Assembly: GCF_900110495.1 (NCBI RefSeq)
Contig: NZ_FODX01000009.1
Span: 1 to 64,000, forward strand
Source: Nitrosovibrio sp. Nv6
GTDB taxonomy: Bacteria > Pseudomonadota > Gammaproteobacteria > Burkholderiales > Nitrosomonadaceae
Length of the DNA stretch: 64,000 nucleotides
Reading direction: 5' to 3'
The notes under the pieces are model-generated. The model saw nothing but the letters and a program-made list of their open reading frames with translations. It was not told the origin of the DNA and ran no database searches. The translations under genes were made by a program, and so were the position numbers. Of the stretch, positions 48,007 through 58,854 are shown one piece after another (the first letter of the stretch is position 1; every line of letters starts with the position of its first letter).

Positions 48007-49284
48007 ATGTCAGAGAAAACTGGCGGGGAAAAACTGCTTTATTGTTCCTTTTGCGGCAAGAGTCAACACGAAGTCAAGAAGCTCATCGCGGGTCCATCGG
48101 TATTTATTTGCGACGAATGTATCGAGCTCTGCAACGATATCATTCGAGAGGAAATACAAGGCGCGGAAGCCGCCAAGCTTACCAAGTCCGATTTACCGGT
48201 ACCTCACGAAATCCGTCAGATTCTCGATCACTACGTGATCGGGCAGGAGCAGGCCAAAAAAATTCTTTCGGTAGCGGTGTATAACCACTACAAGCGCTTG
48301 AGAAATCTGGCGAAATCCGGTGACTCCGACGACATTGAGCTTGCCAAGAGCAACATCCTCCTCATCGGTCCGACGGGTTCTGGCAAGACTTTGCTCGCCC
48401 AGACACTGGCGCGGCTGCTCGATGTGCCTTTTGTCATGGCCGATGCAACGACACTGACCGAAGCAGGCTATGTGGGCGAGGATGTTGAAAATATCATCCA
48501 GAAGCTGCTCCAGAAATGCAATTATGACGCAGAAAAGGCCCAGCAGGGGATAGTTTATATCGACGAAATCGACAAGATCTCGCGTAAGGCGGATAACCCG
48601 TCGATCACACGGGATGTGTCGGGTGAAGGCGTGCAACAGGCTTTGCTCAAGCTGATAGAGGGAACTATCGCCTCGGTGCCGCCTCAGGGAGGCAGAAAAC
48701 ATCCCAATCAGGAATTTGTCCAGGTCGACACTACAAACATCCTTTTCATTTGCGGGGGTGCTTTTGACGGACTCGACAAGGTAATACGCGCTCGTTCCGA
48801 AAAGGGTGGGATAGGTTTCAGCGCCAATGTGAGAAGCCAGGACAATCGCAAGGATTTCGGCGCGGTGTTGCGTGGCGTAGAGCCGGAAGATCTGGTCAAG
48901 TATGGGCTGATCCCGGAGTTTGTCGGCCGCCTGCCGGTGGTTGCAACCCTAGAAGAACTGGATGAGTCAGCGTTGATTCAGATTTTGACCGAACCAAAGA
49001 ACGCGCTTATCAAACAGTATCAGAAAATGTTTCACATGGAAGGAGGCGTCGATCTCGAATTTCGGGAGCAGGCGCTCAAAGCGATAGCCAAGAAGGCGCT
49101 TGCGCGCAAGACCGGTGCCCGGGGTTTGCGCTCCATTCTGGAAAATGCCTTGCTCGATACCATGTTCGATCTGCCATCTTTGGAAAATGTCGCCAAGGTG
49201 GTGATTGATCACGGCTCAGTCAATGGCGATATCAAGCCTATTCTGATTTATTCGGATAAACCAAAGGTAGCCAAGAGCTGTTAG
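48007..49284 (+). CDS. clpX: ATP-dependent Clp protease ATP-binding subunit ClpX
   Basis: A 425-residue AAA+ unfoldase. ATG 48007 ([20 protein letters not shown]) is preferred; ATG 47992 would add five residues. The N-terminal zinc-binding domain has CSFCGKS and CDECIELC. Walker A is GPTGSGKT, Walker B lies in [10 protein letters not shown], and the pore region contains the ClpX-typical GYVGEDVE loop. The ClpP-docking IGF-type loop corresponds to KGGIGFSA. It directly follows clpP. Confidence 0.97.
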   Translation: MSEKTGGEKLLYCSFCGKSQHEVKKLIAGPSVFICDECIELCNDIIREEIQGAEAAKLTKSDLPVPHEIRQILDHYVIGQEQAKKILSVAVYNHYKRLRNLAKSGDSDDIELAKSNILLIGPTGSGKTLLAQTLARLLDVPFVMADATTLTEAGYVGEDVENIIQKLLQKCNYDAEKAQQGIVYIDEIDKISRKADNPSITRDVSGEGVQQALLKLIEGTIASVPPQGGRKHPNQEFVQVDTTNILFICGGAFDGLDKVIRARSEKGGIGFSANVRSQDNRKDFGAVLRGVEPEDLVKYGLIPEFVGRLPVVATLEELDESALIQILTEPKNALIKQYQKMFHMEGGVDLEFREQALKAIAKKALARKTGARGLRSILENALLDTMFDLPSLENVAKVVIDHGSVNGDIKPILIYSDKPKVAKSC

Positions 49285-49374
49285 TCCGAGTTCTGTAGCT
49301 TGTCTGGTCCGTTGCCTTGAATTTTCTCTGCGGCGTCCCCATAACTCTTGTTTGTTTCTTATAGGTGAGCCGAT

Positions 49375-51798
49375 ATGTCTTCTCCACTGAACGATCCCGA
49401 TCAAATTTCGCTACCGCTATTGCCATTACGCGACGTCGTTGTCTTTCCGCATATGGTGATTCCTCTTTTCGTCGGACGGCCTAAATCCATAAAGGCACTG
49501 GAAGTCGCGATGGAGGCCGGCAAGAGTATTCTGCTGGTGGCCCAGAAATTCGCGGCCAAGGACGAGCCGGCGCCGGAAGATCTCTACGGCGTATGTACTG
49601 TGGCAAACCTGCTGCAGATGCTTAAATTGCCTGATGGTACTGTCAAGGTGCTTGTGGAAGGCGGCCGCCGCGCGCGCATCATGAAGGTGACCGATGATGG
49701 CGCGTATTTTTCGGGCGAAGCGGCATTACTGCCTCCGGATGCCGTAGACAACCATGAAGTTGAAGCCATGCGGCGGGCGATGCTGGCGCAGTTCGACCAG
49801 TATGTGAAGCTCAACAAGAAGATTCCGCCCGAAATACTGACTTCGCTCAGCGGGATAGATGAAGCAGGGCGCCTGGCCGATACAATCGCCGCTCATTTGC
49901 CTTTGAAACTCGAGCAGAAACAGGAAGTGCTGGAAATTTTTGATGTACCGAAGCGCCTGGAACATCTTCTGGGGCTACTTGAAACCGAACTCGACATCCT
50001 TCAGGTGGAAAAGCGCATTCGTGGACGTGTCAAACGCCAGATGGAGAAAAGCCAGCGCGACTACTACCTCAACGAGCAGGTCAAGGCCATCCAGAAGGAG
50101 CTGGGCGAAGGCGAAGACGGCGCAGATCTGGAAGAAATCGACAAGAAAATACAATCGGCCCAGATGTCCAAAGAGGCACGTTCAAAGGCAGAGGCAGAGT
50201 TGAAAAAACTGCGCTTGATGTCGCCCATGTCGGCCGAGGCCACGGTGGTTCGTAATTACATCGATGCCCTGGTAGCGCTCCCCTGGAAGAAAAAAAGCAA
50301 AATCAGCAAAAACCTGGGCGCCGCCGAAGTGGTGCTCGAGCAGGATCATTACGGCCTCGAAAAGGTCAAGGAACGAATTGTCGAGTATCTGGCTGTGCAG
50401 CAGCGCGTGGATAAGTTGAAGGCGCCTATTCTCTGCCTTGTTGGTCCGCCCGGAGTAGGGAAGACTTCATTGGGACAGTCCATAGCGCGTGCCACTAACC
50501 GCAAATTCGTGCGTATGTCCCTGGGCGGCGTGCGCGACGAGGCCGAGGTACGCGGCCACCGCCGTACTTATATCGGTTCAATGCCTGGCAAGATTCTGCA
50601 AAACATGACCAAGGTAGGCGTCAAAAACCCGTTATTCCTGCTCGATGAAGTGGATAAGATGGGTATGGATTTTCGTGGCGATCCGTCATCGGCGCTGCTG
50701 GAAGTGCTCGATCCAGAGCAGAACAATTCGTTTGTGGATCATTATATCGAGGTTGAGTACGATTTATCCGATGTCATGTTCGTCGCCACTGCGAACACGC
50801 TGAATATACCGCCGGCGTTGCTCGATAGAATGGAGGTGATCAGGCTGTCGGGCTATACCGAGGATGAGAAACTCAATATTGCAATGCGGTACTTGCTGCC
50901 CAAACAGATAAAAAACCATGGCTTGAAAGAAAATGAACTGGCAGTGTCAGAATCCGCCTTGCGTGACATTACGCGCTATTACACCCGCGAGGCGGGGGTA
51001 CGTGCCATGGAACGGGAAATCTCCAAAATATGCCGCAAAGTGGTAAAAGCATTGTTGCTGAAAAGTGATCAGAAAAAGATTACTGTCAGCGGCAGAAACC
51101 TGGATAAGTACCTGGGTGTGCGGCGCTACACATATGGTGTTGCGGAAGAAAAAAATCAGGTCGGACAGGTTACCGGTCTCGCATGGACCGAGGTTGGGGG
51201 TGAACTGTTGACTATCGAGGCGGTGGTATTGCCCGGGAAGGGAAAAACCATCACAACCGGAAAGCTGGGTGAAGTAATGCAGGAATCTGTCCAGGCAGCA
51301 CTATCCGTGGTACGCAGCCGTTCAAGAACGTTGGGTATTGTCGATGATTTTTACCAGAAGAACGACATCCATATCCACTTGCCGGAGGGCGCGACGCCCA
51401 AGGATGGTCCAAGCGCGGGGATCGGTATCTGCATTGCGATGGTATCGGCTCTGACAGGCATTCCAGCCCGGGCAACTGTGGCAATGACGGGGGAAATCAC
51501 GTTGCGCGGCGAAGTGCTCCCTATTGGGGGGCTCAAGGAAAAACTGCTGGCAGCGCATCGCGGCGGCATAAAAACGGTACTGATCCCCGAGGACAACGTC
51601 AAAGACCTGACAGAGATTCCCGAGAACATTAAAAATAGATTGGATATTCATCCCGTCAAATGGATAGATGAGGTGCTGGATCTGGCCCTGGAGCGCAAGC
51701 CGGACGCGCTTCCCTCTGCAGCCTCGCCGGTGCCCGGTCCTGGTCCTGGTCCTGTTGCGGTAGAGGGAGATGCGAGAAGCACGGTTATCAAGCATTGA
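49375..51798 (+). CDS. lon: ATP-dependent protease Lon
   Basis: An 807-residue AAA+ serine protease for damaged and regulatory proteins. The N-terminal substrate-binding domain starts [20 protein letters not shown]. Walker A is GPPGVGKTS and Walker B lies in [10 protein letters not shown]. The protease domain has the catalytic Ser680 in [10 protein letters not shown], with its lysine partner in the [14 protein letters not shown] region. The C-terminus is extended by a Pro-Gly tail ([10 protein letters not shown]) encoded by CCTGGT-type repeats. hupB follows, as in many Proteobacteria. Confidence 0.97.
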   Translation: MSSPLNDPDQISLPLLPLRDVVVFPHMVIPLFVGRPKSIKALEVAMEAGKSILLVAQKFAAKDEPAPEDLYGVCTVANLLQMLKLPDGTVKVLVEGGRRARIMKVTDDGAYFSGEAALLPPDAVDNHEVEAMRRAMLAQFDQYVKLNKKIPPEILTSLSGIDEAGRLADTIAAHLPLKLEQKQEVLEIFDVPKRLEHLLGLLETELDILQVEKRIRGRVKRQMEKSQRDYYLNEQVKAIQKELGEGEDGADLEEIDKKIQSAQMSKEARSKAEAELKKLRLMSPMSAEATVVRNYIDALVALPWKKKSKISKNLGAAEVVLEQDHYGLEKVKERIVEYLAVQQRVDKLKAPILCLVGPPGVGKTSLGQSIARATNRKFVRMSLGGVRDEAEVRGHRRTYIGSMPGKILQNMTKVGVKNPLFLLDEVDKMGMDFRGDPSSALLEVLDPEQNNSFVDHYIEVEYDLSDVMFVATANTLNIPPALLDRMEVIRLSGYTEDEKLNIAMRYLLPKQIKNHGLKENELAVSESALRDITRYYTREAGVRAMEREISKICRKVVKALLLKSDQKKITVSGRNLDKYLGVRRYTYGVAEEKNQVGQVTGLAWTEVGGELLTIEAVVLPGKGKTITTGKLGEVMQESVQAALSVVRSRSRTLGIVDDFYQKNDIHIHLPEGATPKDGPSAGIGICIAMVSALTGIPARATVAMTGEITLRGEVLPIGGLKEKLLAAHRGGIKTVLIPEDNVKDLTEIPENIKNRLDIHPVKWIDEVLDLALERKPDALPSAASPVPGPGPGPVAVEGDARSTVIKH

Positions 51799-51943
51799 AT
51801 TATCAAACTGTTCTTTTGCATTTTATTGCTTGACTCCGTCGGACTACTCACCAATATGGATGAATTTACTTTCAGTCATTTTAGATGAGATTTTCGCGGC
51901 AAATCGGTGCATGAAAGGTTTTCTGAAATATTTTCACAATTGC

Positions 51944-51972
51944 TTGACCAAGCACAAGCGGCTTGATATAAA
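51944..51972 (+). promoter_or_regulatory. Sigma-70-type promoter of hupB
   Basis: TTGACC (51944-51949) and TATAAA (51967-51972) are separated by exactly 17 bases and lie about 50 bases before the hupB start, close to the housekeeping consensus. Confidence 0.75.
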
Positions 51973-52024
51973 ACCGATTGCAGGGTTTTTGTAACTCTTT
52001 TAACAATAACGAAAGGGGAATCAC

Positions 52025-52297
52025 GTGAACAAATCTGAGCTCATCGATGCCATCGCCAAATCGTCCGACATTTCCAAGGCCTCTGCGGGAAATGCTCTGG
52101 ACGGTGCATTATCGGCTATTAAAGTCGCCCTTAAAAAAGGCCAAAGCGTCACCCTGGTGGGATTTGGAACTTTCAAAGTAGGTACGCGGGCCGCCCGCAC
52201 CGGCCGGAATCCGCGCACCGGCGCGGCTATCAAAATCGAGGCCACAAAGGTTCCAAAATTCACTGCTGGCAAGGCGCTCAAGGATGCAGTAAACTAG
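52025..52297 (+). CDS. hupB: DNA-binding protein HU-beta
   Basis: A 90-residue nucleoid protein that binds and bends DNA as a dimer. It starts at GTG 52025 behind AAAGGGGAA. The HU signature region ([20 protein letters not shown] followed by [15 protein letters not shown]) contains the DNA-intercalating arm with NPRTG. Its own promoter lies in the lon-hupB gap. tRNA-Val begins 14 bases after the stop, so read-through transcription into the tRNAs is possible. Confidence 0.97.
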   Translation: MNKSELIDAIAKSSDISKASAGNALDGALSAIKVALKKGQSVTLVGFGTFKVGTRAARTGRNPRTGAAIKIEATKVPKFTAGKALKDAVN

Positions 52298-52311
52298 CGT
52301 TTTTTCGGACG

Positions 52312-52387
52312 GGGTGCTTAGCTCAGTTGGTAGAGCGTCGCCCTTACAAGGCGAATGTCGGCGGTTCGACCCCGTCAGCACCCACCA
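52312..52387 (+). tRNA. tRNA-Val (anticodon UAC)
   Basis: A 76-base tRNA: acceptor GGGTGCT/AGCACCC, D-arm GCTCAGTTGGTAGAGC, anticodon loop CTTACAA (anticodon TAC), a T-loop with GGTTCGACC, and encoded CCA. Confidence 0.97.
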
Positions 52388-52402
52388 GCGGTTGTTATTG
52401 TT

Positions 52403-52479
52403 GGAGTGGTAGTTCAGTTGGTTAGAATACCGGCCTGTCACGCCGGGGGTCGCGGGTTCGAGTCCCGTCCACTCCGCCA
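52403..52479 (+). tRNA. tRNA-Asp (anticodon GUC)
   Basis: A 77-base tRNA: acceptor GGAGTGG/CCACTCC with discriminator G, anticodon stem CCGGC/GCCGG around CTGTCAC (anticodon GTC), T-loop GGTTCGAGTCC, and encoded CCA. It lies 15 bases after tRNA-Val. Confidence 0.97.
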
Positions 52480-52495
52480 GATTTTGCGCTAAACC

Positions 52496-52521
52496 AAGGC
52501 GAACGTGAGTTCGCCTTTTTT
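52496..52521 (+). terminator. Rho-independent terminator after the tRNA pair
   Basis: A perfect 9-bp stem AAGGCGAAC / GTTCGCCTT with GTGA loop and a T tract, 16 bases after tRNA-Asp. It lies just before the ppiD start and probably ends the hupB-tRNA transcription unit. Confidence 0.92.
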
Positions 52522-52540
52522 ATTCGTTTTCCACCCATTA

Positions 52541-54427
52541 ATGTTTGATTTCGTCCATAAAAAACAACGAATAGTCCAGATCATCCTGGCACTTGCTTTA
52601 CTGCCATTTTTGTTCTGGGGACTTGAGTCGTATCAGGGTAGTGACGGCGGCGACCATGTTGCGCAAGCGGCGGGAGAAAAAATTTCCCGGGAGGAATTTG
52701 CTCAGGCGCTGCGCAACCAGCAGGAAAATCTGCGGGCTACCATGGGAGAAAACGTTAACGATACCATGCTGGACTCCCCGGAGGTGCGATCCGCGGTATT
52801 GGAAGGGCTGATTCAACAGCGATTACTGAGGCATGAGGCATCGCGTGTCGGATTGATTGTGCCGGATTCCCAACTGGTGGAGATGATACAAAATATTTCC
52901 GCGTTTCAGGAAGATGGAAAATTCTCCAAGCAGCGCTACGAAGAATTGCTGCGTGGCCAGGGAATGAACCCCCGAACATTTGAAGCGCGCGTGCGTCAGG
53001 AGTTGATGCGGCAGCAACTGATTGCTCCCTATAGCGAAAATGGCTTCATTTCCCATTCAGTAGCGGAAAGAGTTATACGACTGAGCGAAGAGAAACGTGA
53101 AATCAGCCTGGCTGAAATACAGCCGGAGCAATTCCTGCAGCAGATCAAACCGGACGATGCAGCCATCAAAACCTATTACGACACCCATCAGGCCGAGTTT
53201 CAGTTGCCGGAGCAGGTGCGGGTCGAATATTTAGTGGTATCACTGGATGAGCTGATTAAACAGTCGCACGTCAGCGATGAGGAAGCAACCAGGTATTTCA
53301 ACGAACACAGGGACGAATTTGGGCAGCAGGAAGAACGCCAGGCAAGTCACATTCTCATTAGTGCCCCTGCCACAGCGTCAGATGCGGAAAAGCAGGCCGC
53401 GCGCGCCAAAGCCGAGCAATTGCTGCTCGAAGTCAGAAAGTCTCCCCAGCGTTTTGCGGATCTCGCCAAGGAGCATTCGCAGGACCCGGGCTCAGCGGCC
53501 AAAGGGGGCGACCTTGGTTTTTTCGCGCGCAACATGATGGTCAAGACTTTTGAAGATGCGGTTTTCGAGATGAAATTGGATGAAATCAGCGACGTGATCG
53601 AGACAGAACACGGTTTTCATATTATCAAGCTTGCCGGGATAAAGGGCGCAAAACCAGTGGGTCTTGATGAAGTAAGGGGTCGCGTTGAGCAGGAAGTAAA
53701 AAGACAAAAAGCGGAAAAGATGTTTGGTGAGATGGCGGAAGACTTCGGCAATACGGTATATGAGCAGAGCGATAGTCTGCAGCCAGCCTCGGAGAAGTTC
53801 AACCTGCCCATCCAGCAGAGTGACTGGATCCCGAAAAACGGCGGCAAGCCTCCATACTTCACGGACGAACGACTGCTGCAGGCGATATTTTCGGACGACG
53901 CAGTCAAGGACAAACGTAATACCGAAGCAATCGAAGTTTCGCCGAACACGCTGGTTTCAGCGAGAGTGCTGGGCCACAGGCCTGCGACAACGCCTCCTGT
54001 TACAGAATTAAGAGATAAAATTGCCGAGACCATAGCGCGGCAGGAAGCAGCCAAGGCGGCTGTAAACGAGGGAAGAGAGAAACTTGCCAGGTTGCAGGAC
54101 GGCAAGGATGCGATGGTCAAGTGGAGTGCTTCCCGGCAAATTTCCCGAAAGAATCCCCAAGGCCTTGACAACGAAACCGTGCGGGCAGTTTTCAAGACCG
54201 AAACCGAAAAACTGCCGTCTTATACCGGATTGGCCAATTCCCAAGGCGGTTTTACCTTGATCCGCGTCGAGCAGGTAATTGAACCTGAACCGGCGGATAT
54301 GGCTGAAACCAAAGCGTTTGCCGGACAGCTACAACAGCTGCTTGCCCAGCAGGAACTCTCATCTTATTTGGCCGAAGTGAGGAAGCGGTATGACGTCTCC
54401 GTGAGCGGCGAAAATCTGGAGAAGTAG
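52541..54427 (+). CDS. ppiD: Periplasmic folding chaperone PpiD
   Basis: A 628-residue inner-membrane-anchored chaperone that meets proteins leaving SecYEG. ATG 52541 (MFDFVHKKQRIVQI) is chosen over the frame start at 52505, which lies inside the terminator. One membrane helix spans about residues 11-28. SurA_N-like helices follow, then a parvulin-type PpiC domain at about 255-360 (QASHILISAPATASDAEKQA, HSQDPGSAAKGGDLGFF) and a C-terminal helical part. The partner YfgM is encoded 22 kb upstream. Confidence 0.95.
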   Translation: MFDFVHKKQRIVQIILALALLPFLFWGLESYQGSDGGDHVAQAAGEKISREEFAQALRNQQENLRATMGENVNDTMLDSPEVRSAVLEGLIQQRLLRHEASRVGLIVPDSQLVEMIQNISAFQEDGKFSKQRYEELLRGQGMNPRTFEARVRQELMRQQLIAPYSENGFISHSVAERVIRLSEEKREISLAEIQPEQFLQQIKPDDAAIKTYYDTHQAEFQLPEQVRVEYLVVSLDELIKQSHVSDEEATRYFNEHRDEFGQQEERQASHILISAPATASDAEKQAARAKAEQLLLEVRKSPQRFADLAKEHSQDPGSAAKGGDLGFFARNMMVKTFEDAVFEMKLDEISDVIETEHGFHIIKLAGIKGAKPVGLDEVRGRVEQEVKRQKAEKMFGEMAEDFGNTVYEQSDSLQPASEKFNLPIQQSDWIPKNGGKPPYFTDERLLQAIFSDDAVKDKRNTEAIEVSPNTLVSARVLGHRPATTPPVTELRDKIAETIARQEAAKAAVNEGREKLARLQDGKDAMVKWSASRQISRKNPQGLDNETVRAVFKTETEKLPSYTGLANSQGGFTLIRVEQVIEPEPADMAETKAFAGQLQQLLAQQELSSYLAEVRKRYDVSVSGENLEK

Positions 54428-54614
54428 CGCAGGAATCCTGAAGGCAACTTTCGAATAAATTCCACTTCCTTCCGATGCGGAAATCAGGCACTCGTCGCCA
54501 TTGTGCTTCTCGCGTCGAATCGAGTTGGGGTCTCCTTCCTCTTATCTCGTCATCATCCCGATTCTGCAACCCGGTTGGCAAATGAGCGCGCCGGGGAGGA
54601 CTTTCAGAGATTGC

Positions 54615-55403
54615 TCAAGAATCAATCAGGTCAAACGCAACCGTGTTAAACCCTGCATCGACGTGAGTAATTTCGCCGGTAATACCGCTAGCCAGATCAC
54701 TGCACAGAAAAGCAGCAACATTACCGACCTCCATGATCGAAACGTTACGCCGTAGCGGCGCGACTTTTTCGGTATAGCTCAACAGTTTTCCAAAGTTGCC
54801 AATTCCCGCCGCTGCCAGTGTCTTGATGGGTCCGGCAGAGATGGCATTGACCCGTATCCCCTTGGGGCCGAGGCTGGATGCCATGAAGCGCACATTCGCC
54901 TCAAGACTTGCTTTGGCCAGTCCCATGACGTTGTAATTCGGCATAACCCTTGTCGAGCCAAGGTAGCTGAGTGTAAGGAGTGCACCGTTCCTGCCTTGCA
55001 TGAGCGGCATCCCCGCCTTGGCCAGTGCCGTAAAGCTGTAGGAACTGACATCGTGGGCTATGCGGAACGCCTCGCGGTCTACGCTTTCGATATAGTCTCC
55101 GCTCAATGCCTCACGCGGGGCAAAGGCGATTGAATGAACGATGCCGTCAAGGCCGTCCCAACGTTTCGCCAAATCGTCGAAACAGCGGTCGATTTCCGTG
55201 TCGTTCGAAACATCACAGGGAAACAACAGGTCGCTACCGAATTCGGTAATTATTTTTCCCACTCGTTCACGCACTCCTTCCCCCTGATAAGTAAAGGCCA
55301 GTTGCGCACCTTCGCGATGCATTGCTTTAGCAATGCCGTAGGCAATGGACCGATTACTTAGCAGTCCGGCGATGAGAATGCGCTTATCGGCGAGAAGGGT
55401 CAT
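54615..55403 (-). CDS. fabI: Enoyl-[acyl-carrier-protein] reductase (NADH)
   Basis: A 262-residue SDR-family enzyme performing the last reduction of fatty-acid elongation. The FabI-type nucleotide motif is [15 protein letters not shown], and the active site Tyr-x6-Lys appears as YNVMGLAK; the upstream tyrosine is in LSYLGS. AAGGA precedes ATG 55403. It is a stand-alone gene, convergent with ppiD and divergent from the ABC transporter operon. Confidence 0.97.
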   Translation of the reverse strand: MTLLADKRILIAGLLSNRSIAYGIAKAMHREGAQLAFTYQGEGVRERVGKIITEFGSDLLFPCDVSNDTEIDRCFDDLAKRWDGLDGIVHSIAFAPREALSGDYIESVDREAFRIAHDVSSYSFTALAKAGMPLMQGRNGALLTLSYLGSTRVMPNYNVMGLAKASLEANVRFMASSLGPKGIRVNAISAGPIKTLAAAGIGNFGKLLSYTEKVAPLRRNVSIMEVGNVAAFLCSDLASGITGEITHVDAGFNTVAFDLIDS

Positions 55404-55535
55404 GTCATATCCTTGCGATAGTTGAGTAATCTGCGGAATTATAGCTTCAAGTCCACGGTACTTGTAGAATCATCAGTTTTCGCCTGAGTTGCACTCAGGC
55501 TGTTTGCCCCACATTTACGCTACACTAACGCATCA

Positions 55536-57848
55536 ATGAAGGCAGCAGTGTTTACCGAACCCTTGAAACCGTCTTCACTTTCGCCGTTAGCGAGGGCGAC
55601 AGTACCTTTGCACGATCGGATACACGAAACAGGCCGAGCCATTCCCAGGTGCCTTGAGTATCTACTGGTAATACTTACAGCCCTGATGTGCGCGTGCAGC
55701 GGTCCCTGGAATAATCCCTATCCCGAAAGCGATACGGGGAAAAATATTCTTTATGGTGCGTTTGCCGAGCGTCCGAAGCATCTGGACCCCGTGCAGTCCT
55801 ATAGCTCCAACGAAATCCTTATCACAGCACAGATTTACGAACCGCCATTGCAATACCATTACCTTAAACGTCCCTACGAGCTGATTCCGGCGTCGGCGGC
55901 AAAAATGCCGATAGTAGAGTATTTCGACGAGAAAGGAACGCGTTTGCCGGACAATGCCCGTGATGAGCAGATTGCTTACACGATTTATGAGATCTCGATC
56001 ATGCCTGGCATTCGTTTCCAGCCTCATCCGGCATTCGCCAAAGACCAGCAGGGAGAGTTTCTTTATCATCGCCTACCAGAAAAGGAGTTGGCCGACATCC
56101 ACAAACTGGGCGATTTTCCCCATACGGATTCCCGCGAACTGACTGCTGAAGATTACGTCTTCCAGATCAAACGGCTGGCACACCCCCGGCTGCATTCACC
56201 AATTTTTGGTTTGATGTCCGATTACATTGCTGGCCTCAAGGAATACGCTGAAACCCTGCGGGCAGCCGATGAGGCGCAACTCAAGGAGCAGGGCAGAGAT
56301 GCGTATCTGGATTTGAACAACTATCCGCTGGCGGGCGCGGAGACGGTAGATCGCTATACCTACCGCGTCAAGATCAACGGCAAATATCCTCAGTTCAAGT
56401 ACTGGCTGGCAATGCCTTTTTTCGCCCCTATCCCATGGGAGGCGGAACGTTTTTACAATCAGAAGGGATTGGCTGAAAAAAATATCAACCTTGACTGGTA
56501 CCCGCTGGGAACCGGACCTTATATGCTGACGGAAAACGACCCCAACCGCGTGATGGTTCTGGAAAAAAACCCCAATTTTCATGGCGAGACTTATCCGTCC
56601 GAGGGAATGCCGGGCGATGGACAGGCCGGTTTGCTAGGGGATGCGGGAGCACCGCTGCCCTTTATTGACAAAGTCATATACAGCCGTGAGAGGGAGAGCA
56701 TTCCTCGCTGGAACAAATTCCTGCAAGGCTACTATGACGCTTCGAATATCGGTTCGGACAGTTTCGATCAGGCAGTTCAACTGACGGGACAGGGTGAAGC
56801 AACCGTGACCGAAGCGATGCAGGAGCAAGGCATCCGCCTGGAGACAGCAGTGGCGACCTCCACGAATTACATGGGTTTCAACATGCTGGATCCGGTGGTG
56901 GGCGGTGTCGGTAAACAGGGGCGCGAAGCCGCCAGAAAATTGCGGCAGGCTATTTCGATCGCAGTGGATTACGAGGAGTATGTTTCCATATTTGCCAATG
57001 GACGCGGTGTTCCTGCCCAGGGACCCATCGCACCGGGTATCGCTGGTCACCGGGAAGGCAAGGAAGGAATCAATCCGGTGGTATACGACTGGGTAGACGG
57101 GCGCCCCCGCCGTAAACCAATCGAGGCTGCCAGAAAACTGCTGGCAGAAGCAGGTTATCCCGATGGTATGGACGCCAAAACAGGCGCGCCGCTCGTGCTT
57201 TATTTCGATGTCACCACTCGCGGAACCGAAGACAAATCCAGTCTCGACTGGATGCGCAAGCAATTCCGGAAACTCAATATCCAGCTAGTGGTCCGGAATA
57301 CAGACTACAACCGCTTCCAGGACAAGATACGCAAGGGCAACGCACAAATTTTCGAGTGGGGCTGGAATGCGGATTATCCCGACCCGGAAAATTTTTTATT
57401 CCTGCTGTACGGTCCCCAGCGAAAAGTCGGAAACGAAGGCGAGAACGCCGCCAATTACTCCAACCCGGAGTATAACCGGCTGTTCGACCGAATGAAGAAT
57501 ATGGAAAACGGTCCCAAACGTCAGCAGATCATTGACCGGATGATAACTATTCTTCGTCACGACTCACCCTGGCTCTGGGGGTACCACCCCAAGGAATACG
57601 GGTTGTATCACGCCTGGTACGGCAATATTAAAGCGAACAGATTGTCAAATAACAATGTCAAATACTTCCGGATAGATGCCGGCATGCGGGAGCAGAAGCG
57701 GAGCGAATGGAACAAACCGGTGCTGTGGCCTGCCATAGCGGGATTGATTGTGCTGGTGGCAAGCATGATTCCCGCCGTCGTCGTTTACCGCCGCAGGGAG
57801 CGAGGGGCAGGAATAACGAGTACAACAACAGAAATACATATGTCATGA
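55536..57848 (+). CDS. Peptide-type ABC transporter substrate-binding protein with C-terminal membrane anchor
   Basis: A 770-residue family 5 solute-binding protein (OppA/DppA type). The N-terminus has a long positively charged lead and a lipoprotein-like segment ending ALMCACSG near residue 50. The ligand-binding body starts ILYGAFAERPKHLDPVQSYS and includes the characteristic WYPLGTGPYMLTENDPNRV and FEWGWNADYPDPENFLFLLY. Unusually, residues about 733-752 form a C-terminal membrane helix (LWPAIAGLIVLVASMIPAVV) followed by YRRRERG, so the protein is likely tethered to the inner membrane at its end. It is the first gene of a four-gene operon. Substrate is unknown. Confidence 0.85.
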   Translation: MKAAVFTEPLKPSSLSPLARATVPLHDRIHETGRAIPRCLEYLLVILTALMCACSGPWNNPYPESDTGKNILYGAFAERPKHLDPVQSYSSNEILITAQIYEPPLQYHYLKRPYELIPASAAKMPIVEYFDEKGTRLPDNARDEQIAYTIYEISIMPGIRFQPHPAFAKDQQGEFLYHRLPEKELADIHKLGDFPHTDSRELTAEDYVFQIKRLAHPRLHSPIFGLMSDYIAGLKEYAETLRAADEAQLKEQGRDAYLDLNNYPLAGAETVDRYTYRVKINGKYPQFKYWLAMPFFAPIPWEAERFYNQKGLAEKNINLDWYPLGTGPYMLTENDPNRVMVLEKNPNFHGETYPSEGMPGDGQAGLLGDAGAPLPFIDKVIYSRERESIPRWNKFLQGYYDASNIGSDSFDQAVQLTGQGEATVTEAMQEQGIRLETAVATSTNYMGFNMLDPVVGGVGKQGREAARKLRQAISIAVDYEEYVSIFANGRGVPAQGPIAPGIAGHREGKEGINPVVYDWVDGRPRRKPIEAARKLLAEAGYPDGMDAKTGAPLVLYFDVTTRGTEDKSSLDWMRKQFRKLNIQLVVRNTDYNRFQDKIRKGNAQIFEWGWNADYPDPENFLFLLYGPQRKVGNEGENAANYSNPEYNRLFDRMKNMENGPKRQQIIDRMITILRHDSPWLWGYHPKEYGLYHAWYGNIKANRLSNNNVKYFRIDAGMREQKRSEWNKPVLWPAIAGLIVLVASMIPAVVVYRRRERGAGITSTTTEIHMS

Positions 57849-57854
57849 GCTTCA

Positions 57855-58832
57855 ATGCTTAATTACATTATCCGGCGCGTGCTGTACGCGATTCCCATTC
57901 TGATCGGCGTCAATCTGATTACCTTCACCTTATTCTTCGTGGTGAACACGCCCGATGATATGGCGCGAATGCAACTGGGGATCAAGCGCGTTACCCCCGA
58001 AGCCATTGCCAAGTGGAAGCAGGAGCGCGGCTACGATAAGCCGCTGATGTTCAGCAGCAGCGACGAGGGTTTCGCAAAACTGACGAATACTATTTTTTTT
58101 GAGAAGTCGGCTGCCATGTTTGCTTTCCGTTTCGGTCGCGCCGATGATGGACGGGATATTGCTTATGAAATCAAAAGCCGGATGGTGCCCAGCCTCGCCA
58201 TCGCACTGCCGGTATTTCTGCTGGGGTTGGGCGTCTATATAGTCTTTGCGCTGATAATGGTGTTTTTTCGGGCCACCTACGTGGATTTCTGGGGTGTGGT
58301 ACTATGCGTCGCGCTAATGTCCATCTCCAGTTTATTCTACATTATCGCCGGACAATTTCTGATCAGCAAATTGTGGCATCTAGTGCCGATATCAGGTTAT
58401 GGTCAAGGGTTGGATGCCGCCAAATTTCTCGTCCTCCCGGTGATTATCGGCGTGATAAGCGGCGCTGGCGCCAATACCCGCTGGTATCGAACCCTCTTTC
58501 TGGAAGAAATGGGTAAAGACTATGTCCGTACCGCCCGGGCCAAGGGCTTGCCGGAAAGTATCGTACTGTTTGGGCACGTGCTCAGAAACGCCATGATTCC
58601 CATACTCACCGGAGCGGTAGTCGTGATTCCGCTGCTTTTTCTCGGTAGCCTGATTGCCGAATCTTTTTTTGGTATACCCGGATTGGGCAGCTATACCATT
58701 GATGCAATCAACTCTCAGGATTTCGCAGTAGTGCGGGCCATGGTTTTTCTCGGATCGCTGCTTTATATCGTCGGGCTGATATTGACAGACATTTCCTATA
58801 CGCTGGTGGACCCCAGGATCAGGTTGGAATAA
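57855..58832 (+). CDS. ABC transporter permease, OppB/DppB type
   Basis: A 325-residue permease with about six membrane helices, starting MLNYIIRRVLYAIPILIGVN, typical of the first permease of peptide/nickel transporters. The coupling-helix EAA loop is visible in KDYVRTARAKGLPESIVLFG, contacting the ATPase. The DPRIRLE C-terminus is also family-typical. It starts 6 bases after the binding protein gene and forms a heterodimer with the next permease (family knowledge). Confidence 0.9.
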   Translation: MLNYIIRRVLYAIPILIGVNLITFTLFFVVNTPDDMARMQLGIKRVTPEAIAKWKQERGYDKPLMFSSSDEGFAKLTNTIFFEKSAAMFAFRFGRADDGRDIAYEIKSRMVPSLAIALPVFLLGLGVYIVFALIMVFFRATYVDFWGVVLCVALMSISSLFYIIAGQFLISKLWHLVPISGYGQGLDAAKFLVLPVIIGVISGAGANTRWYRTLFLEEMGKDYVRTARAKGLPESIVLFGHVLRNAMIPILTGAVVVIPLLFLGSLIAESFFGIPGLGSYTIDAINSQDFAVVRAMVFLGSLLYIVGLILTDISYTLVDPRIRLE

Positions 58833-58854
58833 TGGTATCCCAACAAGCGCGCTG

